DNA of 53,547 bases from Acidobacteriota bacterium (GTDB lineage: Bacteria; Acidobacteriota; Terriglobia; Bryobacterales; UBA6623), in contig JAQCLD010000017.1 in NCBI GenBank assembly GCA_027592785.1, positions 1 to 53,547 of the forward strand, given 5' to 3'. Shown here one piece after another: positions 24,203 to 34,115 of the stretch. How positions within the stretch are numbered: the first letter of the stretch is position 1; the number at the start of each line of letters is the position of its first letter. Under the pieces are notes generated by a model that had not been told where the DNA came from, did no database searches, and saw only the letters and a program-made list of their open reading frames with translations. A program made the position numbers and the translations under genes.

Positions 24203-25060
24203 GTGGAACTAATTCAATGGGCAACGAGTCCTTGGGGGCAGGAAGTTCCCATCCACCTCGGCTGGGTGCTGATTTGGGTCTTCGCGATTGCCGGTGCGGT
24301 GTTCCTGGTCGGCCACGCGATTTGGGCAGGCTTCTTCGCTAAAGAAGAGACTTTTGTGGAGCCCCAGGTGGCACCTGGCTTCAAGGAGCGGCTTCCGGCG
24401 AAGGTCAAGAGGCACTCGCTGACAGCCCGGGTCTTTCACTGGATCATGGCAGTGTCGATGTTGGTGCTGCTGTTCACCGCGTTTCTGCCTCTGGTCGGGG
24501 TCCAGTTCGCCTGGGTCGAGTGGCACTGGATGGCTGGAATTTTGCTGACCGCTTCGATCATTTTCCACGTTATCCACGCCTCGTTCTTTTTGGACTTCTG
24601 GGCTATTTGGCCGGATAGGACGGACATCGCAGACGCCAAGAACCGCGCGAAGCTGATGATGGGCAAGTCGGCGGCGCTGCCGCGCAAGTTCTCCAAGTAC
24701 CCGTTCGAGAACAAGATGTTTCACATGGCCGTGATGCTTGCGGGTTTGGCTGTGATCTTCACCGGCTTCTTCATGCTGTACCGCGTGCGCACGCCATTTC
24801 TGACCCGCGACCCATACATTTTCTTCGGGGACGCGACGTGGGGTTGGATGTACGTGCTGCACGGATTGGCGGGAGTCGGATTCATCACCATGGTGATGGC
24901 GCACATCTACTTCGCAATACGCCCGGAAAAGCTGGAGATGACCAAGTCGATGATCTTCGGTACGGTCAGCCGCGAGCATTACTTGGATCACCACGATCCG
25001 GAGCGTTGGCCGGTTTCGGACGAGACTTCTGCGGCGCCAGGTTCGGCAACGGGCGACTAA
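24203..25060 (+). CDS. Membrane cytochrome b subunit linked to the Mo-hydroxylase
   Basis: The 285-residue protein has about five membrane segments: about 18-41, then four in the cytochrome b/b6-type domain that starts at VKRHSLTARVFHWIM. Candidate heme ligands are His in RVFHWIM, WHWMAG, IIFHVIHASF, VLHGLAG and MAHIYF, as in the gamma subunits of formate dehydrogenase and Ni-Fe hydrogenase. It should anchor the exported hydroxylase and send its electrons to quinone. The start is GTG at 24203 with GGAGG 6 bases ahead, one base after the FAD gene stop, so it belongs to the operon. Confidence 0.85.
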   Translation: MELIQWATSPWGQEVPIHLGWVLIWVFAIAGAVFLVGHAIWAGFFAKEETFVEPQVAPGFKERLPAKVKRHSLTARVFHWIMAVSMLVLLFTAFLPLVGVQFAWVEWHWMAGILLTASIIFHVIHASFFLDFWAIWPDRTDIADAKNRAKLMMGKSAALPRKFSKYPFENKMFHMAVMLAGLAVIFTGFFMLYRVRTPFLTRDPYIFFGDATWGWMYVLHGLAGVGFITMVMAHIYFAIRPEKLEMTKSMIFGTVSREHYLDHHDPERWPVSDETSAAPGSATGD

Positions 25061-25072
25061 GCGCGGCAACCG

Positions 25073-25078
25073 TAGTAT
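25073..25078 (+). promoter_or_regulatory. -10 box TAGTAT before the gene at 25088
   Basis: TAGTAT ends 9 bases before the ATG at 25088 and no Shine-Dalgarno sequence is visible. The following gene may therefore be transcribed separately from the Mo-hydroxylase operon, with little or no leader. Confidence 0.4.
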
Positions 25079-25087
25079 CCTGATCCG

Positions 25088-25495
25088 ATGCTCGAAGACC
25101 TGAGAGACCGCTGTAACACCGTTGAGGAGTGCTACGAGTTCATGCTGGCTTACGCCGCACAGGGCTTGGCAGCCGATGCGGGCTCCGACACGGGAAGCCA
25201 GCTCCGTAACCTATTAGGGCGCGCTGTGGAGGCCTTGAAAGGCTTGCCGCAGGCCTACGAATCGGCGATCAGCAACGACGGCCTTGAGCCTGCCGAGAAA
25301 CATCGTGCGTTCTTGAGCGTAATGGAGATGGATTCGCGCCATGCGCTGGCCGCGATGGAACTGGTCTTGGCGCAGTCGGCGATCAGCTCGCAGCTGATTG
25401 ACAACCTCAACGCTTCTATTCACTTGCGATCCCTGCTTACGGATTTGTTTTTGGTGGATGAGGTCGCCAAAGTCCGCCAATCGACAGCCAAGTGA
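25088..25495 (+). CDS. Small helical hypothetical protein downstream of the Mo-hydroxylase operon
   Basis: I do not recognise this 135-residue protein. It is acidic, predicted almost wholly helical, with no signal peptide or membrane segment, and has two cysteines near the N-terminus (CNTVEEC). It starts 27 bases after the cytochrome gene. That position invites a role in maturation or regulation of the Mo enzyme, but it has its own -10-like box and could be independent. The ATG is the natural start. Confidence 0.6.
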   Translation: MLEDLRDRCNTVEECYEFMLAYAAQGLAADAGSDTGSQLRNLLGRAVEALKGLPQAYESAISNDGLEPAEKHRAFLSVMEMDSRHALAAMELVLAQSAISSQLIDNLNASIHLRSLLTDLFLVDEVAKVRQSTAK

Positions 25496-25592
25496 GCGCA
25501 GGTCCGTGGATGCCGGCAGTTTATTTCGCCAGTCCATGTAACGCAAGTCCTTAGGCCCTGTCGAACTCTCCACTTCAAAGGAGCGTGATGAC

Positions 25593-26114
25593 GTGACACC
25601 GTCTCACCAGTCGACGAGTGAGCGGCTTTTGTCTGGAACCATCATTCTGCTTGTATGCGTGTGCCCGCTCTTTGCCCTGGCGCAGACACACCCGCAGGAA
25701 CGGAAATGGGGTGAACTGGCCCAGATCATTGAGGGTCGAGAGATCCAGTTGGCTTTGCCCGACGGAGTCGCAATCCAAGTCGAAGTCGTCGGCGTCCGCA
25801 ACGACACGCTGATCGTGAACATCAAGCGGACGACGAACGAGACGATGCATCCGAGAGGTCACGCGTCGATCCCGCTGGCCTCGGTTACCTTGATCGAGTT
25901 AGAGCAACCACGTCGCGGCTGGCGTCGGAATCTCGGCGCCACTGTAGGAGCGCTCGCCGGAGTGGCCTTGGGGGCCGCCGCGTCCCGCTCGACGGATTCC
26001 GCGGGCGCCGCAGTGGTCACCTTCGCGGCGGTCGGATCAGGCGGAGCCTTGATTGGTTATTTCGTTGGGAGAAACTTCGACGACCGCAAGACTCCTATCA
26101 AGATCGTGCCGTGA
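25593..26114 (+). CDS. Exported hypothetical protein with glycine-zipper membrane tail
   Basis: This 173-residue protein begins at GTG 25593, chosen because AAGGAG lies 9 bases before it. It has a signal sequence (about 12-31, ending ALAQ), a central beta-rich domain (residues 45-110: WGELAQIIEGREIQL, VEVVGVRNDTLIVNI) and a Gly/Ala-rich C-terminal region (about 117-160) that could be a membrane hairpin of the glycine-zipper type. The centre recalls Sm-like or SH3-like beta barrels of uncharacterised acidobacterial proteins. Function unknown. It converges on kdsA with a 9-base gap. Confidence 0.6.
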   Translation: MTPSHQSTSERLLSGTIILLVCVCPLFALAQTHPQERKWGELAQIIEGREIQLALPDGVAIQVEVVGVRNDTLIVNIKRTTNETMHPRGHASIPLASVTLIELEQPRRGWRRNLGATVGALAGVALGAAASRSTDSAGAAVVTFAAVGSGGALIGYFVGRNFDDRKTPIKIVP

Positions 26115-26123
26115 GGGACACGG

Positions 26124-26945
26124 CTACCACTTCCTTACAAGATTGCCGATTGCTTTGAGCTTGCCGAGCAGGTCGGGCAGCAGGTCTAGGTGCAGGGCGT
26201 TAGCCCCGTCAGAGAGGGCGTTATTAGGGTCGTCGTGGACTTCGAAAAACAGGCCGTCGACGCCGGCGGCAGCTCCGGCGCGAGCCAGGGTCTCAATGTA
26301 TTGGGGCTGACCGCCGCTGGCGCCTCCGGCGGCGCCGGGGAGTTGCAGGCTGTGGGTGACGTCGAGGACGACGGGATGTCCGAGGTCTTGCATCATCTTG
26401 AGGCCGCGGAAGTCGACGACCAGGTTTTGGTAGCCGAAGCTCGCGCCGCGTTCGGTGAGGATGATGCGGCTGTTGCCGGCCGAGGCGATCTTGTCGGCGG
26501 CGTAGCGCATGTCCCAGGGGGCCAGGAATTGACCCTTTTTTACATTGATCACGCGGTCGGTACGGCCTGCTTCGAGGAGTAGGTCGGTTTGGCGGCAGAG
26601 GAAGGCTGGGATTTGCAGGATGTCGCAGACTTCAGCGGCGGGGCCAACTTGAGAGGGCTCGTGGATGTCGGTGAGGATGGGCAGGCCGGTTTCTTGTTTG
26701 ACCAACTGCAGGATTCGCAGGCCTTCTTCGAGCCCGGGGCCGCGGTAGGAGCTGACGCTGGTGCGGTTGGCCTTGTCGAAGGAGGCTTTGAAGACACCGG
26801 AAAGTCCGCTGCCATCGAAGGCGGCTTTCACGCGCCGGGCCATCGACAGGGCGTGCTCTTGGGACTCGATGACGCAGGGGCCGCAGACAAGAAAGAGGTC
26901 GCGGCCCGAGCCGGCTTCGAATGGTCCGATGGGGATTGGGTTCAT
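26124..26945 (-). CDS. kdsA: 3-deoxy-8-phosphooctulonate synthase
   Basis: The 273-residue enzyme condenses phosphoenolpyruvate with arabinose 5-phosphate to give KDO 8-phosphate for the LPS core. It has VCGPCVIES near residue 20, KASFDKANRTS (about 54-64), LTDIHEP, FLCRQTDLL and KKGQFLAPWDM. Length is normal. It starts at an ATG with no evident Shine-Dalgarno sequence and is divergent from sucA. With lptE it supports a lipopolysaccharide outer membrane. Confidence 0.95.
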   Translation of the reverse strand: MNPIPIGPFEAGSGRDLFLVCGPCVIESQEHALSMARRVKAAFDGSGLSGVFKASFDKANRTSVSSYRGPGLEEGLRILQLVKQETGLPILTDIHEPSQVGPAAEVCDILQIPAFLCRQTDLLLEAGRTDRVINVKKGQFLAPWDMRYAADKIASAGNSRIILTERGASFGYQNLVVDFRGLKMMQDLGHPVVLDVTHSLQLPGAAGGASGGQPQYIETLARAGAAAGVDGLFFEVHDDPNNALSDGANALHLDLLPDLLGKLKAIGNLVRKW

Positions 26946-27040
26946 GGCTCTAGACTGTTCATCCTATTGTCGAACAGGCTGGAAGACGACCATAGTAACT
27001 AGAGCATTGCAGGAAACTCCGGTATTCGGGCCTTGGACCC

Positions 27041-27069
27041 TTGACCCTGGGTCAAGCGGGTGATGTTAT
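27041..27069 (+). promoter_or_regulatory. sucA promoter with palindrome over the -35 box
   Basis: TTGACC (27041-27046) and TGTTAT (27064-27069) are 17 bases apart. The -35 box is the left arm of a perfect palindrome, TTGACCC-T-GGGTCAA (27041-27055), a likely operator. The predicted start near 27076 makes the in-frame GTG at 27078 unusable and supports the ATG at 27135. Confidence 0.55.
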
Positions 27070-27134
27070 GAGTAGTAGTGCGTCTTGCGGCCAGGCCGTC
27101 GGGGCTGCTGGGGAAGGGACCGCAAAAACTCACC

Positions 27135-29942
27135 ATGGCTAAGCAAATCGACTGGCCAGCTGACATGAACCTGGCTTTTGTTGAGGGCCTCTACGCGGAT
27201 TTCGAGCGCGATCCGGCGTCGGTCCCTGAAGAGTGGCGGGAGTACTTCGTACAGGTCACCCCCAAGACTTCGGTGAAAGGGAACGGCCAGCTGCCTTCCA
27301 CCTATCGACCCCCTGCATCGTCGGAAATGGCGATTCAACCTGTTCCGCGACCGACCTCGACTGGATTAGTAAGTTCCGCGGTTGGGCTGCAGGATCGCGT
27401 CGATAAGGTCGTCCGGGCTTATCGCGTACGCGGTCATATGATCGCGCGCATGGATCCGCTGGGGCTGCCGCGGTCTTCCCCGCCCGAGTTGGACGCTTCC
27501 TATTACGGGATTTGGGACCCGGATCTGGATCAAACGATTTCTGCTGACACGCTCTCTGGCTGCGATGCGGATACTCCCCGCAAGGTGATCGAGCGGCTAC
27601 GTGAAACCTATTGCCGGTCAATCGGGGTGCAGTTTATGCACATCGACGACCTGACCGAGCGCGAGTGGCTGCAGAAGCGCATGGAAGGGTCGGGCAACCG
27701 GCTGCAGTTGAGCCGCGGCCGGCAGTTGCGCATTCTGACCCGGCTGACCGACGCGGTGATCTTCGAGGAGTTCATCCAGAAGAAGTTTGTGGGAGCCAAG
27801 AGCTTTTCGATTGAAGGTTGCGAGACGCTGATCCCGCTGCTCGATTTGACGATTGAACGAGCGGGCGACTCGGGCATCAACGACATCATCATCGGCATGG
27901 CCCACCGCGGCCGACTCAACGTTCTGTCGAACATCATGGGCAAGAATGCCCAACAGATATTCAGAGAGTTCGCGGACATGGATTCGCACCTCTACGCAGG
28001 ACGCGGCGATGTGAAGTACCACTTGGGCTTCTCAAGCACGTGGAAAACCTCGAAGGGCAACGGGATTCACCTGTCGCTGTGCTTTAACCCGAGCCACTTG
28101 GAGTTCGTGAACCCGGTTGCGGTTGGGCGCCTGCGGGCGCGGCAGGATCGGGCGCATGATACGCAGCGGCGCCGAGGGCTGGCGATTCTGATTCATGGCG
28201 ACGCGGCGTTCGCGGGCGAGGGCGTGGTGCAAGAAACGCTCAACATGAGCGAACTGCCGGGCTACACGGTGGGCGGCACGCTGCACGTCATCGTGAACAA
28301 CCAGATCGGCTTTACGACGCCGCCCGAGCAGGGCCGCTCGTCGATTTACGCATCGGGTCTGGGCAAGATGCTGCAGATCCCGATCTTCCACGTGAACGGC
28401 GAGGATCCGGAGGCCGTCTCGCAGGTGATTCGCCTGGCGATGGACTTCCGCAACACGTTCAAGCGCGACATCGTCATCGACATGTACGGTTATCGCCGCC
28501 GGGGCCACAACGAAGGCGACGAGCCGTCGTTCACGCAACCGCTGTTGTATAAGGCCATCGCTAAGCGCAAGCCGGTTCGCGAAGCTTACCTGGAGCACTT
28601 GCTGGCCCAGGGCGGCGTCAAGGCCGGGGAAGCCGAAGCGATTGCCGAGCAACGCAAGGAGCACCTCGAAGCGGAGCTATCCGCGGCTCGCAGCGAGGCC
28701 TTCATCCATACGGTGGACGGCATGCGCGGAGTTTGGGCCGCCATCAAGGGCGGTCCAGAAGACCAGATGGAGCCTGCGGATACGACGGTGGAGCGCGAGC
28801 GGCTGACGGCGATTCTGGAGAAGTTGAGCAAGACGCCGCAAGAGTTCCACCCAGACTCGCGTATCGCACGGATGCTGGAACAGCGTCACGCGATGGCCCT
28901 AGGCGAGCGGCCGCTCGATTGGTCGGCCGGCGAGGCTTTGGCGTTCGGATCGCTGTTAATCGAAGGCTATCGGGTTCGACTCTCGGGCCAAGACAGCGAG
29001 CGGGGAACGTTCAGCCACCGTCATGCCGTACTGCGCGACGTTGAGTTCGGACACTCGTACGTGCCCTTGCGGCACTTGTCGCCGAGGCAGGGCGTGCTGG
29101 ATATCCACAACAGCCCCTTGTCGGAGGCGGGCGTACTGGGTTTTGATTACGGCTACTCGCTAGAGTGGCCCGACGGGTTGATCTGTTGGGAGGCTCAGTT
29201 CGGGGACTTCGTCAACACGGCGCAGGTCATTATCGATCAGTTCATCTCGAGCGCGGAAGACAAGTGGCAAAGGTTGAGCGGCTTGGTGATGCTGTTGCCG
29301 CATGGCTTTGAAGGCCAAGGGCCAGAGCATTCGAGCGCGCGGCTGGAGCGATTCTTGCAGTTGTGCGCCGAGGACAACATGCAGGTGGTCTACCCGACGA
29401 CTCCGGCGCAGTTCTTCCACGTTTTGCGGCGGCAGGTAGTCCGGCCGTGGCGCAAGCCGCTGGTGGTCATGACCCCCAAGAGCTTGCTGCGCCATGCGGA
29501 AGTTGTTTCTCCGCTGGAAGACTTGACGGACAGAAGCTTCCAGAAGATTTTGGCGGACGATTTACCGGACGCTTCCAAGGTCAAACGAGTACTTTGCTGC
29601 TCAGGTAAGGTTTACTACGACCTGAAGAAAGGCCGTCAGGAAGCGGGACGCACCGATGTGGCGATCTTGCGATTCGAGCAGCTCTATCCGCTGCTGGAAA
29701 GTGAGATTGAAGCCGCACTGGCGCCGTACAAAGCGGAATTGCCGGTCGTGTGGGTGCAAGAAGAGCCCGAGAATATGGGTGCTTGGGGCTACCTGCGGCT
29801 GCGGTTTGGCAGTGAGATGGCGGGTCGCGACCTGAAGGTCGTGGCGCGCGTGGCTTCGGCCAGCCCGGCGACCGGTTCGGCGGGCGCGCATCGGCTGGAA
29901 CAGCAACAAGTGATCGATCAGGCCTTAGGCGCCAACGAGTAG
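27135..29942 (+). CDS. sucA: 2-oxoglutarate dehydrogenase E1 component
   Basis: The 935-residue thiamine diphosphate enzyme decarboxylates 2-oxoglutarate in the TCA cycle. It shows the N-terminal docking segment (NLAFVEGLYADFERDPASV), GMAHRGRLNVLSN, GDAAFAGEGVVQETLNMS (diphosphate and Mg site), NNQIGFTT and a C-terminal PVVWVQEEPENMGAWGY. I chose the ATG at 27135 (MAKQIDWP), because the in-frame GTG at 27078 lies at the predicted transcript start. It leads the sucA-sucB-lpdA operon and is divergent from kdsA. Confidence 0.96.
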   Translation: MAKQIDWPADMNLAFVEGLYADFERDPASVPEEWREYFVQVTPKTSVKGNGQLPSTYRPPASSEMAIQPVPRPTSTGLVSSAVGLQDRVDKVVRAYRVRGHMIARMDPLGLPRSSPPELDASYYGIWDPDLDQTISADTLSGCDADTPRKVIERLRETYCRSIGVQFMHIDDLTEREWLQKRMEGSGNRLQLSRGRQLRILTRLTDAVIFEEFIQKKFVGAKSFSIEGCETLIPLLDLTIERAGDSGINDIIIGMAHRGRLNVLSNIMGKNAQQIFREFADMDSHLYAGRGDVKYHLGFSSTWKTSKGNGIHLSLCFNPSHLEFVNPVAVGRLRARQDRAHDTQRRRGLAILIHGDAAFAGEGVVQETLNMSELPGYTVGGTLHVIVNNQIGFTTPPEQGRSSIYASGLGKMLQIPIFHVNGEDPEAVSQVIRLAMDFRNTFKRDIVIDMYGYRRRGHNEGDEPSFTQPLLYKAIAKRKPVREAYLEHLLAQGGVKAGEAEAIAEQRKEHLEAELSAARSEAFIHTVDGMRGVWAAIKGGPEDQMEPADTTVERERLTAILEKLSKTPQEFHPDSRIARMLEQRHAMALGERPLDWSAGEALAFGSLLIEGYRVRLSGQDSERGTFSHRHAVLRDVEFGHSYVPLRHLSPRQGVLDIHNSPLSEAGVLGFDYGYSLEWPDGLICWEAQFGDFVNTAQVIIDQFISSAEDKWQRLSGLVMLLPHGFEGQGPEHSSARLERFLQLCAEDNMQVVYPTTPAQFFHVLRRQVVRPWRKPLVVMTPKSLLRHAEVVSPLEDLTDRSFQKILADDLPDASKVKRVLCCSGKVYYDLKKGRQEAGRTDVAILRFEQLYPLLESEIEAALAPYKAELPVVWVQEEPENMGAWGYLRLRFGSEMAGRDLKVVARVASASPATGSAGAHRLEQQQVIDQALGANE

Positions 29943-29979
29943 CAAAATCGTGCGAGACGAGAAGGATTCCTTCTAGAAC

Positions 29980-31254
29980 ATGCCTGTTGAATTGAAAATT
30001 CCCCAATCGGGTGAATCCATCACCGAAGTGCAGATCGGCGAATGGCGCAAGAGCGCCGGAGATTACGTCGAGATGGACGAAGTGCTCGTCGAGATCGAGA
30101 CCGACAAGGCATCGATGGAACTGCCCGCCCCGGTGAGTGGGACGCTGACGAAAATACTAAAGGGCAACGGAGCGGAAGCGGCGGTCGGCGACGTGATCGC
30201 CTTGATCGAAGAAGGCAAGGCGCCGGCGGGGAAGACCGCCAAGAAGACGGCCACGTCCGCCGCGGCAGAATCGGCCAAGAAGGAAGCGGCCCCGGCGGCG
30301 AAACCAGCGGCTGCAGCCAAGACGCAATCGAAGCAACAGACGGACGCGAAAGTGATGCCGTCGGCCCAGCGGATCTTGAGCCAAGCCGGCATCGAAGCGA
30401 CGACGGTCGAAGGCACTGGACCTGGCGGGCGGATCACCAAAGACGACGCCCAACAAGCTGCAGCGGAGCCGGCCGCGGCGCCCGCCGAGGCTCCGGCTCC
30501 AGCAGCCGTTGCGCCCAAACCGCTCGCGCCGCCGACAGCAGTATCATCGCCCGGCCGCGAAGAAGAAGTCGTGCCCATGACGCCGATGCGCAAAGTCATC
30601 GCTCGGAATCTGGTCAACGCTCAGCAAACGGCCGCGCTGCTGACCACCTTCAACGAGGTCGACATGACGACGGTGATGGCCTTGCGGGCGCGTTGGAAGG
30701 ACGCCTTCCTAGAGAAGACCGGCGTTAAGTTGGGCTTCATGTCGTTCTTCGTGAAGGCAGCGGTCGAGGCGCTCAAGGATTGCCCCGGCGTCAACTCCCG
30801 GATCGAAGGCACGCACATCATCTATCGCAAGTACTTCGACGTCGGCATCGCCGTAGGCGGCGGCCGCGGCTTGGTCGTACCGATTCTGCGCAATGCCGAG
30901 AACCTGAACTTCGCGGACATCGAGAAGAAGATCGGCGATTTCGCCAAGCGCGCTCAGGCGAACAAGATCGACCTATCGGAGCTACAGGGCGGGACGTTTA
31001 CCATCTCGAACGGCGGCATCTACGGGTCGATGCTTTCGACGCCGATCGTCAATCCGCCGCAGAGCGGGATACTTGGACTGCACGCCATCCAGCAGCGCGC
31101 CGTGGTGATGGACGGCGAGATTGTGGCGCGGCCGATGATGTATGTCGCACTGACCTACGATCACCGAATCGTCGACGGACGTGAAGCGGTCACCTTCTTG
31201 AAACGCATCAAGGATGTGATCGAGAACCCGGAAAGAATTTTCCTCGAGATTTAG
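29980..31254 (+). CDS. sucB: Dihydrolipoamide succinyltransferase, E2 of 2-oxoglutarate dehydrogenase
   Basis: The 424-residue protein has a lipoyl domain with the modified lysine in ETDKASMELPA (Lys43), an Ala/Pro/Lys-rich linker (about 80-120), an E3-binding domain (VMPSAQRILSQAGI, GPGGRITKDD), a second linker and a catalytic domain ending DHRIVDGREAV with His395 and Asp399. It transfers the succinyl group to CoA and forms the core of the complex. It follows sucA by 37 bases, so the three subunits are expressed together. E1 upstream confirms the 2-oxoglutarate rather than the pyruvate complex. Confidence 0.95.
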   Translation: MPVELKIPQSGESITEVQIGEWRKSAGDYVEMDEVLVEIETDKASMELPAPVSGTLTKILKGNGAEAAVGDVIALIEEGKAPAGKTAKKTATSAAAESAKKEAAPAAKPAAAAKTQSKQQTDAKVMPSAQRILSQAGIEATTVEGTGPGGRITKDDAQQAAAEPAAAPAEAPAPAAVAPKPLAPPTAVSSPGREEEVVPMTPMRKVIARNLVNAQQTAALLTTFNEVDMTTVMALRARWKDAFLEKTGVKLGFMSFFVKAAVEALKDCPGVNSRIEGTHIIYRKYFDVGIAVGGGRGLVVPILRNAENLNFADIEKKIGDFAKRAQANKIDLSELQGGTFTISNGGIYGSMLSTPIVNPPQSGILGLHAIQQRAVVMDGEIVARPMMYVALTYDHRIVDGREAVTFLKRIKDVIENPERIFLEI

Positions 31255-31324
31255 TTGGCGGAACGAAGGCGATTCGAGGGACCTCTCGCGGGGGCCAGCG
31301 GAAGCGCGTTCGACGGATTAGACC

Positions 31325-32712
<1,388 letters not shown>

Positions 32713-32716
<4 letters not shown>

Positions 32717-33297
32717 CGCAGCGGGTCGGGCTTGGTGGAATCGGCGGCGGGTTCGCGGACGGTGGTCTGCGGCCGGAGACTCCAGGCCTTGCGAACTTTC
32801 TCAAAGTTATCGCTATAGGCTTGGCGTAGCGCCGGGGGGGCCACGTAGGTTGCAGCACGGGCGCCATGAAGTACTAGCGGGGCCAGGCTCGATTCGGCAA
32901 CCGCTCGGTCGACGCCGGCAATCGGAACGAAGGCAACCAGACCAAGCAGCAGGACCGTCGCCGCGATCCATCCGCGGACCAGTCCGAAACCTCCCCCGAG
33001 CAAGCGGTCGAACCAGCGCAGTCCGGTGGCGCCCCAAAACTTGTCCAGAGCCAAGGCGAGCACGGCGCCGGCCAGCATGCAACCGAACAGGATTCCGAGG
33101 AAGGCGGAAAACTTGGCCAGAGCCGGGTTTGTGATGAAGGTGAGTTCCGGGGCCAGGGTGTCGTAAAACCACATGGCGCCCATCACGCCGACAACTAGGG
33201 CGATGACGCGGACGATCTCGCGCGTGAGGCCATTGCGTAGAGCGGCGATGCCGGAGAAGAGCAGAATCGCGCCGAGGACGATATCGAGCCAGTTCAA
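32713..33297 (-). CDS. cvpA: CvpA-family membrane protein
   Basis: The 194-residue protein has four hydrophobic segments at about residues 1-20, 28-48, 65-87 and 105-125, and the family pattern NWLDIVLGAILLFSGIAALRNGLTREI and FDRLLGGGFGLVRG. CvpA proteins are linked to colicin V export, biofilm and envelope integrity in other bacteria, but the molecular function is uncertain. The C-terminal 70 residues are soluble. It is a single gene; its TAG shares bases with the lpdA TAA, leaving no room for a terminator between the two converging genes. Confidence 0.85.
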
Positions 33298-33469
33298 AAA
33301 GCCGTCTACCCCTTCACGAAGAGTATACGAAAGGCACGGGACTGGGAGTTCCGGCGACCTTTTTCAGGAATACTCCCAGGTTGACGAGTACTTTAGTAAG
33401 CCGCAAGCTGGTACTGAAGTTTCTTGGGATCTCCCCCCCAATCCGTATGACCGGAGGATGACAAGAATC

Positions 33470-33661
33470 ATGAGCGTATCGTCCCTGTTAATCATCGTCG
33501 CCATCGCGGCCCCCATCATAGCTTTTGCCGACACGGCAATGCAGTGGAGTCTGAGGCTCATCTTGGATGAGGGTTTCGACTACCCCCGCGCCAAGGCTGA
33601 AGTTGCTGCAGCTGCCGCGGCAGAAAGAGAGCCCATTGAGCAGACGGCCCAAGCGGCATAG
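33470..33661 (+). CDS. Small exported or membrane protein, hypothetical
   Basis: The 63-residue frame has an N-terminal hydrophobic segment (residues 4-18, SSLLIIVAIAAPIIAF), a short AMQWSLRLILDEGFDYPRA region and a Glu/Ala-rich tail. I chose the ATG at 33470 with GGAGG 12 bases ahead; the ATG at 33458 sits right on the GGAGG. Upstream codons in the frame are an antisense shadow of cvpA. No function can be given, and the gene may not be real. Confidence 0.4.
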   Translation: MSVSSLLIIVAIAAPIIAFADTAMQWSLRLILDEGFDYPRAKAEVAAAAAAEREPIEQTAQAA

Positions 33662-33952
33662 TTACTGAATCGCTTCGGGGCGGGTTCGATTGGCGTCGAA
33701 TTTGATTTCGCCAAAGGCCTGTTCGTACTGCTTGAGGTTCTCGGTGAGCACCGTGTGCAAGGCTTTGGCCTGCTGAGGGCTTAGGTAAATACCCTGGGAA
33801 ACGTTGAGTTCGACTTGCTCGGGCGTCTGAGCGCCGATCTTGCCGAACTGCAAGAAGAAGTCCCAGAAGCTAACCCGCACCTGAACGCTATTGGCATAGC
33901 CTTCTTTATAGTCTGGATCCTTAACGATTCTGACCTGCGGATTGGGTTGCAT
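33662..33952 (-). CDS. DUF3467 family protein
   Basis: The 96-residue protein contains VRIVKDPDYKEGYANSVQVR, then FWDFFLQFGKIG and ISQG/LSPQQAKALHTVLTENLKQYE, which match the DUF3467 family of short, widely distributed, uncharacterised bacterial proteins. The ATG at 33952 gives the normal family length, although GGAGGG touches it directly. The frame stays open upstream and a start farther out is possible. It ends where the small gene at 33470 ends, on the other strand. Confidence 0.72.
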   Translation of the reverse strand: MQPNPQVRIVKDPDYKEGYANSVQVRVSFWDFFLQFGKIGAQTPEQVELNVSQGIYLSPQQAKALHTVLTENLKQYEQAFGEIKFDANRTRPEAIQ

Positions 33953-34115
33953 CCCTCCATGCTCGAATGGCGGTGAACACGCCGTCAAGCGGGCCCGGTG
34001 TACGGTGCGGTCGGTCTTCTCCAACAGATGCCGCTTGTATTGAAGGGTCGTTCTCGCTTAACGTAGCGGTTTCGCCCGCCGCCGCCATCTTCGGCGCGGG
34101 GAACACCGCTCGACG

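Noticed and set aside
27078..27134. GTG start at 27078 for sucA
   Set aside because: It lies about 2 bases from the predicted transcript start and adds 19 residues unlike the family; the ATG at 27135 fits better.
33173..33469. Upstream half of the 162-codon ORF ending at 33661
   Set aside because: The first 95 codons are antisense to cvpA. Only the last 63 codons, after GGAGG, were kept as a doubtful small gene.
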